Notes under the pieces: model-generated
The model's database searches: none
What the model saw: the letters and a program-made list of their open reading frames with translations, nothing else
Told to the model about the DNA's origin: nothing
In this document: piece after piece, positions 53,746 to 63,999 of the stretch
Numbering within the stretch: position 1 is the first letter of the stretch
Layout: each line of letters begins with the position of its first letter
Translations under genes and position numbers: made by a program
Assembly: GCF_950295315.1 (NCBI RefSeq)
Contig: NC_080179.1
Span: forward strand, 74,388,261-74,452,260
Length of the DNA: 64,000 bases
From: Erinaceus europaeus
Taxonomy: Eukaryota; Chordata; Mammalia; Eulipotyphla; Erinaceidae
Reading direction: 5' to 3'

Positions 53746-53899
53746 ATATTTTATAGTTTTTCATCTCCCTGTGGTAGATGTCTTCAAAATGCTCGCACCC
53801 CAACTTAGGTCCCTCTCCATTATCATGCACCAGGACCCCAGCTTATGTGCTTTTATTCTGTCTCATTCCAAAGGACCTAAAGGTTCTGTAAAAGTAGCT

Positions 53900-54085
53900 G
53901 CTTAGAACTTGGACTGCAGTTGGTGTATTGCACCAAGGAAAAGACATTGGTGTAGGGGGGTAGGATTCAGGTCCTGGAACACAGGCAGAGTGGAGGTTGA
54001 ATTGTTATGTGGAAACTGAGAAATGTTATGCATGTACAAACTATTGTATTTTCAACTGTAAACCACTATCCTCCCAATAAATAAA
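53900..54085 (+). mobile_element. L1 3'UTR fragment
   Basis: AACTTGGACTGCAGTTGGTG, GAGAAATGTTATGCATGTAC and a CCCAATAAATAAATAAA tail. Confidence 0.85.
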
Positions 54086-54129
54086 TAAAAATAAACAAAT
54101 AAATAGAAGAAAATAGCTGCTTAGGTAGG

Positions 54130-55212
54130 GCTGAGCAAACAGCAAAAAAAAAAAAAAAGATATTTTATAAAAGAAATCTGTCTGTTCTTTGCTAGCCCAC
54201 CAGATAGTGATTTCGTCACTTACTCAGCTCAAGAGTATCCCCAGAATGGTGAAGGATAGCCCCCTCTACCCCATTAGGCGTGAGGCCCCGCAGCACCCCT
54301 CCAACCTGAAGCTCCCAGTTGAGGTCAGGCTACAACAGCGCAGCAGGTGACCTCCCTCCTCTGCGCTCCCCTGGCAACTTCCCTGGAGAAAGAAGGGGGG
54401 GTGCTGGGTCCTCGAGAAGGAAGCAGGTGGCCACAGTTGAACTGGACTGATGCCTTGCGATGCTCTTGTGACCCCAATGCGGCTCTGCTTACCTGAGTCT
54501 CTTGTGCCTCCCCCGGCCCCCACCCCACCTCACCCCTCAGAGTCAAAGTAATAATGATCAGCAGACCCCTGGTTCTCTGGTCAAGGGGCTCTGCGCGAAC
54601 TCTGTGTGCCAGGGAAGGCGGGTGAAGAGAAGACCCAGGAAAATGGAGCCAGAAGGAGCCCATGAGAGCTCAGAAACCCAGCCTGCCTGGAGCCCTGTCG
54701 CCAGCACTGGAGCCATGATTGGCACTGAGAGAGGCTGGGAAGTGCAAACCAGTCATTTTTCAATTGGGTGGGAGAAAAAAAAAGTAATTGACATTAAGTG
54801 TTGTTTGGAGCGGAGAACTAGTGATTTGCAAATGACAGGCAAGAGGAAGTGCTTGTGTCTATTGACACAGCGACTTGGGGTGGCTGTCAGGAGTCCACCC
54901 GAGACGGGCTCACACGGCCTGCCCCAGGGCACATGCAGTGGGAGCAGCACAGCGGGAGGAACACGAGATTCTGAGCCATAAACAAGCGGATTCTGCAACA
55001 CGGCGCAGATGCCACTAACCCGAGGCCTGGTACGGCTCTTCCTGGCACCAGCACCAGGCTCTCCCACCAGACACACATATCCATATGCATAGCTATATAC
55101 CTGTATAATCTATCTAATCTCTCTCCAAGGAGACAGTCCGCTACCTGTCTGGATCTCCCATCTCTATATATAGATACAGCTGTCTTCTATATATCTCTAT
55201 CTATATCTTACG
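54130..55212. other. Single-copy-looking GC-rich DNA, no gene found
   Basis: Open frames of 159 (plus) and 112 (minus) codons overlap and show no domain. An AT-rich TATATA stretch lies at 55.09-55.20 kb. Confidence 0.4.
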
Positions 55213-55765
55213 CTTTTTAAAATATTTATTTATTCCTTTTGTTGCCCTTGTTGTTTTTCTTAAATTATTGTTTATTTATTTATTTATTCCATTTTGTTGC
55301 CCTTGTTGTTTTATTGTTGTATTTATTCTTGTTGTCTTGTTGGATAGGACAGAGAGAAATGGAGAGAGGAGGGGAAGACAGAGAGGAGGAGAGAAAGACA
55401 GACACCTGCAGACCTGCTTCACCACCTGTGAAGTGACTCCCCTGCAGGTGGGGGGCCGGGGATTTGAACCGGGATCCTTACTCTGGACCTTGCGCTTAAG
55501 CTGCTGCGCTACCGCCCAACTCCCTACCCTTGTAGTTATTATTGTTGTTACTAATGTCATCATTGTTGGATAGGACAGAGAGAAATGGAGAGAGGAAGGG
55601 AAGACACAGAGGGGGAGAGAAAGACAGACACCTGCAGACCTGCTTCACCACCTGTGAAGCGACTCCCCTGCAGGTGGGGAACCAGGGGCTCGAACTGGGA
55701 TCCTTATGCCGGTCCTTGTGCTTCACGCCACGTGCGCTTAAGCTGCTGCGCTACCGCCTGGCTCC
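55213..55765 (-). mobile_element. SINE-A copy with a second SINE-A in its tail
   Basis: Tail at 55213-55251, body resuming at 55534 (TTATTATTGTTGTTACTAAT) and head ending CGCTGCGCTACCGCCTGGCT-like at 55765. The interruption is a same-strand SINE-A. Confidence 0.85.
55252..55526 (-). mobile_element. SINE-A nested in SINE-A, 7-base TSD
   Basis: Complete reversed copy. CCCTTGT is repeated at 55245-55251 and 55527-55533. Confidence 0.85.
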
Positions 55766-56079
55766 CTGTATATCTATATCTAATCTCTCTCCAAGCAATG
55801 GTTCTCTTCTTATATACACTGTCTTTGGTTGTCACCAGGGACTTGCTGCTCTGAGCTGACTTTTTCTTAATCCCCCAGCCCTCGCCTTATAAAAATTTTG
55901 TTATTAGTGACAACAGTATTTTACAGAATTTTCAGGTTTCGGGGTGTTTTCACACTCACACTTGGTGCGTGCAAGTCAACAACAGCCCTCACTAAAGTTC
56001 TGTGCTCCCCTCCCCCCCAGCCCATACCCTATCACCATCTGAGTTTTCACATTTTGGATGAGACAGTATGGCTATATTC
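55766..56079. other. No gene; AT-rich DNA
   Basis: Nothing recognised. Confidence 0.35.
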
Positions 56080-56350
56080 TTTATTTGTTTATTATTCTTT
56101 TTGCAAATTTTGTTCAGTTTATAGCTGCTTTCTTCACAACAGCCCAAGCATGGAAACAACTTAAATGCCTAGCAGCAGATGACTGGATTTTAAACAGCTG
56201 TGGGACATGTACACAGTGGAACACTACTCTGCAATCAAAAATGAGATGGTAACATTTGTAACAAAATGGGTGAAATTGGAGGTGATCATGCTAAGAGAAA
56301 TAAGTCGAGAGGTAAAAGACAACTACTGGGTTGTTTCAGTAATAGGGGGG
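56080..56350 (+). mobile_element. Old L1 3' fragment
   Basis: CAACAGCCCAAGCATGGAAA, CAGCAGATGACTGGATTTTA, CAGTGGAACACTACTCTGCA follow the order of the L1 terminal region. Confidence 0.75.
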
Positions 56351-56394
56351 TGACTATTTTCCAATTGAAGGAGAAACATGGGAAGGGATGGAAA

Positions 56395-56505
56395 GACACC
56401 ACAGCACCGAAGCTTCCTCCAGTGCTACGGGGGCCAGGCTGAAACCTGGATCATGCCACACGGCAAAGCAGGTGCACTATGCAGGTGAACTGTTTCGCTA
56501 GCCTT
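56395..56505 (-). mobile_element. SINE-D copy
   Basis: CACCGAAGCTTCCTCCAGTG, GGCCAGGCTGAAACCTGG, CGGCAAAGCAGGTGCACTAT. Confidence 0.75.
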
Positions 56506-56957
56506 TGCTGTACAGTTTATCTCCCCTGAGAGACTGCGTTACCACACTCCACTGTGATTACAGCAGGGGAAAATCAAAATAACCTTGGCCCAACGCAAAA
56601 TCAGGAAGGACCCCAGGTGTGATGATGAAAGCTCAGAGAGGCACCACACATGGGTCCAGGTACGAGGCTGTCTGGTCACCTGCTCAGGCTCTACTTCCAT
56701 GTGAGAAACTTGGAAATCCTCAAGAGACCCAAAAGTCGACAAAAAGATGAGAAGACATCACCAAATGAATTACTGGAGGGCAGACTAGGAAATGAAATGC
56801 TGGAAGAAAGGCAAAGAGTAAAGTAATATTGCAGGGACAGGAAGAAAAGGGAAACAGATATCTTCCTCGAGAAAGTTGCCAGCTGAGGCCAAAAACAGCA
56901 GGTCAAAGGTTTACCCACACTGTCCTTTCATAAACCTCTTTTAAAAAGCTCCAAATA
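56506..56957. other. No gene; single-copy-looking DNA
   Basis: Nothing recognised. Confidence 0.4.
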
Positions 56958-57200
56958 GGGAGTCGGGCGGTGGCGCAGCGGGTTAAGCGCACGTGGCGCA
57001 AAGCGCAAGGACCGGCGTAAGGATCCCGGTTGAGCCCCCGGCTCCCCACCTGCAGGGGAGTCGCTTCACGGGCGGTGAAGCAGGTCTGCAGGTGTCTGTC
57101 TTTCTCTCCCCCTCTCTGTCTTCCCTTCCTCTCTCCATTTCTCTCTGTCCTATCCAACTGCGACGACATCAATAACAACAACAAGGGCAATAAAAGAGGA
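56958..57200 (+). mobile_element. SINE-A copy, near consensus (young)
   Basis: GGGAGTCGGGCGGTGGCGCA head and GGTTAAGCGCACGTGGCGCA, CpG-rich and intact, with one base missing in the B-box region (GGTTGAGCCCC). CpG retention suggests recent insertion. It could be transcribed by RNA polymerase III if the B box still works. Confidence 0.92.
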
Positions 57201-57409
57201 GAGAGAGAGAGGGAGAGAGAGGGGGCTTTTTAAAAAAGAATGTTCTTAAAAAGATAATAAATAAATTAATAAATTAATAAAAATCCCCCAATAATGCAAT
57301 CCTAAAGAGACACAGGTGTTAGGAAGAAGAGTAAACATTATAACTAGGTAAAAAGAGAATGAACAGAAAGACGTAAACATAGAAGCTGGTTAAAAAATAA
57401 CTGTACAGA
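57201..57409. other. GA-rich and AT-rich DNA
   Basis: GAGAGAGAGAGGGAGAG and ATAAATTAATAAATTAATAA tracts; no gene. Confidence 0.5.
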
Positions 57410-57565
57410 CTCTGTGTGGTGTGGTCCCTGATCGGGCTGGATTCAAGCCCCCTGTTCCCCACCTGCAGGGGGGGATTTTCACAGTGCTGCAAGTGTCTCT
57501 GTCATTCTGTCTCTGCCTCCATCTCCCATTTCCCTCTCAACGTCTCACCGTCTCTAGCCAAATAA
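57410..57565 (+). mobile_element. SINE-B copy, head shortened
   Basis: GATTCAAGCCCCCTGTTCC, CCACCTGCAGGGGGG and an AAATAAATAAAATGAATAAA tail. Confidence 0.75.
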
Positions 57566-57579
57566 ATAAAATGAATAAA

Positions 57580-57690
57580 AGCAGGAAGATGGCTCAGCTG
57601 GCCATACGCCAGATGTAGATGTCTGAGGCCCTGCAGGCCGTAGGTTCAGTCCCCAGAACTACCATAAACCAGTGTTGTTGCGGCCTCTCT
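57580..57690 (+). mobile_element. SINE-C copy
   Basis: GGAAGATGGCTCAGCTGG, TAGGTTCAGTCCCCAGAAC, CATAAACCAGTGTTG. Confidence 0.75.
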
Positions 57691-57697
57691 CTTTCAG

Positions 57698-57790
57698 GGC
57701 TGGAGAAATAGCTCACTTGAACAGTGCGTTGCTTTGTCACGTGTGCAGCTCAGGGCAAGCCTAGCGCCCACTGTATTAAAAGGAGCTTTG

Positions 57791-57823
<33 letters not shown>

Positions 57824-57870
57824 CTCTTTCTCATTCTGCCTCTGCTTCTCTGTCTTTAAAAAAATAAATC
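57698..57870 (+). mobile_element. SINE-D copy
   Basis: GGGCTGGAGAAATAGCTCAC head, GCGCCCACTGTATTAAAAGG and a long CT run. Confidence 0.8.
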
Positions 57871-57879
57871 ACTCTCATG

Positions 57880-57995
57880 GGGGCAGAGTGGTGGTGGCGC
57901 ACCTGGTTGAGCTCACAGTTACCATGTGCAAGGACCAAGGTTTAAGCCCCCAGTCCCCATCTGCAGGGGAAAAGCTGCATGAACAATGAACTAGG
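57880..57995 (+). mobile_element. SINE-B copy, 3'-truncated
   Basis: GTGGTGGTGGCGCACCTGG head and AAGGTTTAAGCCCCCAG. It stops where the next SINE begins. Confidence 0.8.
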
Positions 57996-58215
57996 GCCGG
58001 GGCTGGGTGGTGGCGCATCTGGTTGAACGTACATATTTCAGTGCACAAAAACCAGGGTTCGAATCCGTGGTCCCCACCTGTAGGGGGAAAGCTTCACAAG
58101 TGGTGAAAACAGGGCTGCAGGTGTCTCTCTGTCTCTCTCCCTGTCTATCACCCCCTTCCCTCTCAATTTCTGGCTGCGTCTATCCAATAAATAAATAAAG
58201 ATTAAAAAATTTTTT
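57996..58215 (+). mobile_element. SINE-B copy, complete
   Basis: GGGGCTGGGTGGTGGCGCAT head, GGGTTCGAATCCGTGG B-box region and an AATAAATAAATAAAG tail. Confidence 0.85.
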
Positions 58216-58234
58216 TTAAATGAAAAAAACACTT

Positions 58235-58350
58235 TAAAAAAAACAGTGAAGTAGGGCTGCAGTTGTCTCTCTTTCTCTCCCTCTTTCTATCTCCTCCTCT
58301 CTTATCAATTTCTCTCTGTCTCTAACCAAAAAGTAAATAAAATACTTTTT
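58235..58350 (+). mobile_element. SINE-B 3' part
   Basis: AGTGAAGTAGGGCTGCAGTT, CCCTCTTTCTATCTCC. It is the continuation of the truncated copy at 57880 if the copy at 57996 was inserted into that SINE. Confidence 0.7.
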
Positions 58351-58351
58351 C

Positions 58352-58628
58352 TTTTTTTTATATTTATGTATTTATTTTCCCTTTTGTTGCCCTTGTTGTT
58401 TAACATTGTGGTTATTGATGTCGTTGTTGTTGATAGAGCACAGAGAAATGGAGAGAGGAGGAGAAGACAGAGAGGGGGAGAGAAAGACAGACACCTGCAG
58501 ACCTGCTTCACCGCCTGTGAAGCGACTCCCCTGCAGGTGGGGAGCTGGGGGCTCGAATCGGGATCCTTACGCTGGTCCTTGTGCTTTATGCCACATGCGC
58601 TTAACCCGCTGCACCACCGCCCAACTCC
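58352..58628 (-). mobile_element. SINE-A copy, complete
   Basis: Reversed: CCTTTTGTTGCCCTTGTTG, GGGGGAGAGAAAGACAGACA, GGCTCGAATCGGGATCC, CGCTGCACCACCGCCCAACT. Confidence 0.9.
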
Positions 58629-58689
58629 CAATAAAATATTTTATAACTCACCCTCATTTAAAAAAAATCTTTTAAAAATAATTATTAAA

Positions 58690-58959
58690 AAATCATTGGC
58701 AGGAAACAGCTCAACTGCTAAAGCCCTTTGCACAGCAGGAAAACAGTCTGGACACTCACAGGACTCCTTAAATATGGCCAGAGGCAGGCCACTAGAACCC
58801 ACTGCTGGGGTCCTGATTGGCACTAGAGTACAGATGCAGATCAAAGTAAGGATGAGGTGGAATCCTAGACTTCCTGACAGAGAAAGACAGAACTGAGTTG
58901 AGCTGAATTTGCATTAAAGCAAATAAAAACTTACTCTATCTCTCTGTTAGCACCCTAGA
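58690..58959. other. No gene; possible SINE-C trace at the start
   Basis: GCAGGAAACAGCTCAACTGC is SINE-like. The rest is unrecognised. Confidence 0.35.
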
Positions 58960-59350
58960 AACTGAGAAGTAATATTCTTAGCTGCTATAGACACGTAATT
59001 TATTTTGTCACTTTACTACTGTTATCTTTAGGCTGTCTCCATTCCCTTCATCCCAAATAATAATTTAATAACTTTATGCATAAAGCTTTGGTGATTATTT
59101 CTTTAGTCTAAATTGCTAGGAATATAATTACCAGATCAAAGACATGAACTTCGGAACCCCTGAGGGTGGGACTCTAATAATGATAGAATTAATGTTCGCA
59201 TAACAAAAGACACACGATGTTAAGTTTCTAAACTTGCACCCTGTATTTTCCCTTTCTTTGTGTTCCTGGGTCACACTGTTGAGTGACATCACGCTGCATT
59301 CATCAGTCCATCTCCTCCTGGCTTATTTCACTTAGCATGATTGCAGCAGA
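58960..59350 (-). mobile_element. Ancient L1 fragment
   Basis: ATAAAGCTTTGGTGATTATT, AATTGCTAGGAATATAATTA and GGCTTATTTCACTTAGCATG are reversed words of old mammalian L1 3' regions. Confidence 0.65.
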
Positions 59351-59689
59351 TGTGAAGGCTTTAAGCGGAGGAGGTGGAGAGAGTGGCTAGGAAGACGGAG
59401 CCCCGGTGTCCCGTGGTACAGGGTGATGACTAGCTGGTGTGTGAGCTATGTCCTGGGGGCCTGGAAAAGGCTGGCTACAAAGTGGAACCCACCCGTCAGA
59501 ACATGTGCCTCTCAAGCCGTATTACAGCAATACTAGTGGCCATCTGTAGCTTCATCATTCCTTCAGTATTTTTCAGTGCCACCTGCTGGTAAGCAACAGC
59601 AACGCAGGCACGGAAAAATGGCAGGTACTCCTAAGAGCAGGGAGATTCCTACAGAAAGTGAGTCCACATTAAAGCAAAAGGCACAGTAG
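59351..59689. other. Single-copy-looking DNA, no gene found
   Basis: Nothing recognised. Confidence 0.4.
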
Positions 59690-60545
59690 TTTGCAGCGAG
59701 TCAGTAAATGAAGCAAGCAAGCAGAGAGACTTAAAAAGACACTGTAAAGTACCTAATGAAACAATCTCTACTTTGACCTAGATGCCCTCCTCGCCTACCT
59801 CCCAGTACACGTCCCTCACTCACTCCAAAGCTCACCTTATCAAAGTAAGGACTACAAAAGGTGAATAAGGGCAAGTGACTGGCATACTTTGACAATGACT
59901 CTTTAGTCACTACCAGGCCATCTCATCACCTGAGGCCCTAGTCAGGAAGTCCTGGGATTCCCACACAGACATGATGGGCCTAGACCTCTAATAGATCCCT
60001 CTCGTCATTGTCCCTGGTCATCTCCATTAGGAACAACATAGTGGACCCCTCTGTGGGCCCCTATAGGACCTTGCCCTTAGTGTGGATCAACAATGGTAGG
60101 AAATGTTCCATTCTCCGAAGGGGGTTGGACAACATACTCTACCTACTACCCAAGGAAGATGGGACCTGAAATTAGTGAAGCCTGGAATGTCCCTAGTCGT
60201 GACCATAGAATGTGAGCCCAGACCTGCAGGGATGCAGAGGTCACATAGGCTCCTGTGCTGAATATGGGCCCCAGATCAAAGTGATTGGGTTTACAGTTAA
60301 CAATATTTCTATACTTTTCCCATATTTGGGAGCTACTCTCTTCCCTGATCCAGCTTTCTAGTCCTTTTTCCAACTCTGACACCATTTCCCCAGACAATAA
60401 CTTAGGTCACGTTAGATGTCAAGCTTAGGCAAAAAATAGCAGGGTCATGGACCCCTAGGAATATACCTAAAATTAATTAGACATACTAGTTTTTTCCAAA
60501 ACAGAGACCCCAAATCTTCATCTGCAATATTCCAGCCTTTATCTT
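59690..60545 (+). mobile_element. R1 copy 6, 3'-truncated
   Basis: Collinear with copy 1 reversed (TGAAGCAAGCAAGCAGAGAG, GGACCTTGCCCTTAGTGTGG, GGATGCAGAGGTCACATAGG). It stops in the ATTCCAGCCTTTA block, before the tail module that is tandemly repeated at 12.2 kb. Confidence 0.85.
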
Positions 60546-60554
60546 AATAATAAT

Positions 60555-61135
60555 ATCTAAAAGGACATTCCCGTAAACATATGCAAATTATCAGTAATCA
60601 GATAAAAATATGCTCAACATCATTATCAAGGAAATGTTAAGCAAAACTACAATGAGATACCTTTTCACTCATATCAAGATAGGCTAGAATAGTAACTTTA
60701 AATACAATAAAAAGTATTAAAAAGGATACAGAGAAACTAAAATCCTCATAGACCTCATTTGGAGAATAGTTCGGGTGTTGAACCTAGAGTTAGCATCCCA
60801 TCCAGAAATCCCACTCCTTCGTGTCGACGAATGCAGCCATCCACACAAAAGCCACTTGTCAACTTTCATAATGGTGTCAAATCACAAAATGTGGTGGCTT
60901 ATCGCTGAAATGTAGAATGGCCTCCAACGCCCAGTAACTGATGAACAGCTGCGTAAAGGTCGCAAATGGAAAACCATGAGAAGTCATCTGACAGTAAAAA
61001 AGAGTGAAATACTTACTGTGCACTGCAATATGAATGGCCCTGGAGATGAAATAGAAGACTGAATAAAAGAACTCAAACACAAGCAAAGTCCTACTTAATC
61101 CACATATGATGTGATTCCTTTTATATTAAAAGGCC
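60555..61135 (+). mobile_element. Old L1 3' region
   Basis: ACATATGCAAATTATCAG, ACTACAATGAGATACCTTTT, ATCCAGAAATCCCACTCC in L1 order, heavily diverged. Confidence 0.7.
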
Positions 61136-61140
61136 TGAGT

Positions 61141-61400
61141 GACAGCAGAAGTTGAAAAACAAGATCAGAAGAGAAAACACAAGTAGAACCTGGACTGGAA
61201 TTGGCGTATTGCACCAAAGCAAAAGACTCTGGGGTGGGTGGGTGGGGAGAATACAGGTCCATGAAGGATGACAGAGGACCTAGTGGGGGTTGTATTGTTA
61301 TATGGAAAACTGAGAAATGTTATGCATGTACAAACTATTGTATTTACTGTTGAATGTAAAACATTAATTCCCCAATAAAGAAATTTTTTTAAATCCTGAG
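61141..61400 (+). mobile_element. Young L1 3'UTR
   Basis: AACAAGATCAGAAGAGAAAA, GGACCTAGTGGGGGTTGTAT, CATTAATTCCCCAATAAAGA. It matches the 3'UTR at 53.3-53.5 kb. Confidence 0.88.
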
Positions 61401-61649
61401 TAAATAGATCTTGAGAGACAGAAAGCTGACCAGTGGATATGTTTACTCACCTACCTAAGAGGCAGAATTGGAGGGAAATTGGGGGTATGGATGAGTGATT
61501 ACATTATTTTTTTTGTCATTGAGCTAATAAAATATTTTAACTGTAATGATGTTTACACATCTAGCGAGTATAGAAAAACCTAGTAGATTATGTACTTTAA
61601 GTAAGAAAATTGTATGATAAATATTGTAAGAAAATTTTTTTTAGTATTT
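61401..61649. other. No gene; AT-rich DNA
   Basis: Possible L1-derived terminal sequence (TGGATATGTTTACTCACC). Unclear. Confidence 0.35.
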
Positions 61650-61850
61650 TCTTTATTCAATTATTACTGGATAAACATAGATATTTAGAGAGGGGGAAGA
61701 TAGAGGGAGAGACAGATAGAAGCACCTGCAGCACTGCTTTGCCCCTCGTGAAGCTTCTCCCCCTGCAGGTGGGGACCAGGGGCTTGAACCTGTGTCTTTG
61801 CACATTGTAACATGTGTGCTCAAACGGGTACGCCACCGCTTGTCCCCCAA
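61650..61850 (-). mobile_element. SINE-B copy
   Basis: Reversed: TTATTCAATTATTACTGG, AGCACCTGCAGCACTGC, GGGGCTTGAACCTGTGTC, GGTACGCCACCGCTTGTCCC. Confidence 0.85.
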
Positions 61851-61959
61851 GTCTGTTTTCCCTAATGAAAGACATACACATGTCAGGTAGGCTTGTTTGT
61901 TTGTCACAAGGGTATAAAATTCTTCATCTTGAGTTTTCCTCCACTTCTAAGATTACATT

Positions 61960-62155
61960 TTTGGACGGGGAAGACAGCTTGCTGGCCACATAAAAGACAG
62001 TCAGGCCGAGACTCCAAGATCCCAGGTTCAGTCTCAGCACCATCCTAAGCCAGAGCTGAACAGTGTTCACTGCTCTGTTTTGTCATTCGCTCATGTACAC
62101 TCTCCTCTCTCTGTTTGTATCTTTCTCTTTCTCTTTTTAAAATAAAATATTTTAT
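61960..62155 (+). mobile_element. SINE-C copy, complete
   Basis: GGGGAAGACAGCTTGCTGGC head, GAGACTCCAAGATCCCAGG, TTCAGTCTCAGCACC, AAATAAAATATTTTATAAG tail. Confidence 0.78.
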
Positions 62156-62159
62156 AAGA

Positions 62160-62533
62160 TTACATGTTCTTTTTTCTTCTTCTTGATCTTTTTCTTAATC
62201 AGATCTTACAAACCACCATCAAATCTCCATTCACCTTTGATCCCAACCGCTACTCTCTGGTAACCCCAGTTCTGCTGTCAGAATCCACTAGGTAACCATC
62301 ATTTGTTTATCCATCTGCTTTTTTGGTTGTTTAAGGTGACATTAGCCAATATTTGTCTTTCTCCTTGTGACTTCTTTCACGTAGCATTTCCCCCCAGGTG
62401 TTCCTTCCATTTTGCTACAAATGACTATCCTTAATCTTTTCTTGCAGCAGTAGTAAACTACTGTGTATTTATACCATATCTTCATATAGTCATCTATTAG
62501 TAGGCACTCAAGCCGTTTCTATAGCTCAGCTAT
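62160..62533 (-). mobile_element. Old L1 fragment, left part
   Basis: GTGACTTCTTTCACGTAGC, GTATTTATACCATATCTTC and GGCACTCAAGCCGTTTC are reversed L1 3' words. It continues at 62997 with CGGCTGCAATAAACATAGGG after the LTR. Confidence 0.7.
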
Positions 62534-62996
62534 TGTTGGGAAATGGTGCAGATGTGGTTGAACATTGGCAGGGCCCACAAACCATTTTGTTTAGAGATAT
62601 CCACCACGTTATCCCTTCAGGGTATTGCAAGCTTAGTTAAAACCATTGCAACAGTTGCTAGGAAGCTGGGAAGGTGGAAGCATCCTAGCGACTACCTTCC
62701 CAGCGTGCCTTTTGCCTCTCCACCCCTTTACCCCGCCAATCCTGTCCCACCTGCCACTTCTGGGTTTTGCCCTATAAAGCCCTCCTGTTCCCGCCTCTCT
62801 CCCTCTTGCCCTTTTTTTCATCTCGGTGACCTGACGCAGGGAAGGGTTGTTGCCCATAGTGGGAGGCTGCCATTTTGCTAGCTCCACATGGCCCGAACCG
62901 TTTTTGCTCTCTCTCTCTGAGGTACTGGTGCAAATAAAGATTTGTGTTCCCTCTCTGCTCTGGTCTCTTCTCTCCCCACCGCGGCGCAGCCCAACA
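62534..62996 (+). mobile_element. Solo LTR, second family, inside L1
   Basis: Perfect 7-base inverted ends TGTTGGG and CCCAACA. TATA box in CCCTATAAAGCCC (about 62.77 kb), polyadenylation signal in GCAAATAAAGATTTG (about 62.93 kb), GC-rich U5. The L1 is split between CAGCTAT and ATTGTAAATACGG. A 6-base TSD may survive with two changes (AGCTAT and AACGAT). U3 differs from the other LTRs. Confidence 0.82.
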
Positions 62997-63045
62997 AACG
63001 ATTGTAAATACGGCTGCAATAAACATAGGGTATTGGGAATATGTG

Positions 63046-63414
63046 ATGTTATGCCTGTACACAAGGAGGAAGGCGGGAGCATGTGTGCATGATTAGCAGA
63101 TGTCATTTGCATATGATGTAACCGAAGATATTTAAGGAAGGGACTGCCAGAAATCACTCTTGCTTACTGCTTTTGTTTCCTGGTTTCTCCGTCTCCTGCT
63201 TCTCCTGGCTCGCCACTGATTCTCCCAGAATTATTCATGCATCTTAGAAGATGGTGGGTATAGAATGGAGTCATTTACCAACCCCCAGCAGAAAGAGCCT
63301 TTCTAATCTGTGCAGTTATAGGGGTTCCCTGATGAGGAACATTCAGTGCCCTCAGGCATCTCTGATGGCTGTGATACCAGATGTTCCACTCGCAGATCTT
63401 GAATCCTTTATTTC
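63046..63414. other. No gene; unidentified
   Basis: GATATTTAAGGAAGGGAC followed by pyrimidine-rich sequence could be part of an LTR promoter, but no ends or TSD are visible. Confidence 0.3.
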
Positions 63415-63528
63415 ATTTCTTTTAATTTAATTTAATTATTTATTTTGAATAGAGATAGGAAGCAGCTGAGAAGGTGAAGAGAGAGAGTGAACAGATAGAG
63501 AGGAAAACTCCCCCCTCCCCTGCACACA

Positions 63529-63582
<54 letters not shown>

Positions 63583-63662
63583 GAGAGAGAGAAGGGAAGC
63601 TTGAACGGGTCCCTTACATACTGTAACATACCCTCTCCCAGATGCACCACTGCCCAGCGCCC
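63415..63662 (-). mobile_element. SINE-B copy with (CA)n expansion
   Basis: AATAGAGATAGGAAGCAGCT, a CA run of about 30 units (63522-63579), AAGCTTGAACGGGTCCC and GATGCACCACTGCCCAGC. Confidence 0.75.
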
Positions 63663-63929
63663 CCCCCACCTTGTTTTATTTCTGCCACTATGGTCCTTAC
63701 CTTTGCAGGTGCCATTGGATCAAAAGAGAGCATGAAGGGGCAGTCCAGTACTACCTGACTCCTCTTGCTGAAACTTCATGTACACCAAACGCGAATCCTC
63801 CCCTAAGATCTATGTGATCAGTTCCCCCAGGAGTTCTTCCCAATCTCTACTTCCTAGAGTCCCGTTCTCCTAAAAAGAAGGTTCCCTCTGCATGACTGTG
63901 TGTGGTTCCTTGTCTAAAGCGGTGCCCAG
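63663..63929. other. Single-copy-looking DNA, no gene found
   Basis: Nothing recognised. Confidence 0.35.
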
Positions 63930-63999
63930 ATACCAAGGTCTCCAGTACAGAGTGAGCCCGTCACATACCAAGGTCTCCAGTACAGAGTAAGCCCGTCAC
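63930..63999 (+). repeat. 35-base tandem duplication at the window edge
   Basis: Units 63930-63964 and 63965-63999 differ at one base (GAGTGAGCC versus GAGTAAGCC). The array may continue beyond the window. Confidence 0.9.

Noticed and set aside
54502..54981. Open frame of 159 codons as a host exon
   Set aside because: No recognised domain, no convincing splice sites, and an overlapping frame on the other strand.
56958..57060. tRNA gene at the SINE-A head
   Set aside because: A-box and B-box-like motifs belong to a repeated SINE with a long non-tRNA body; no cloverleaf is closed.
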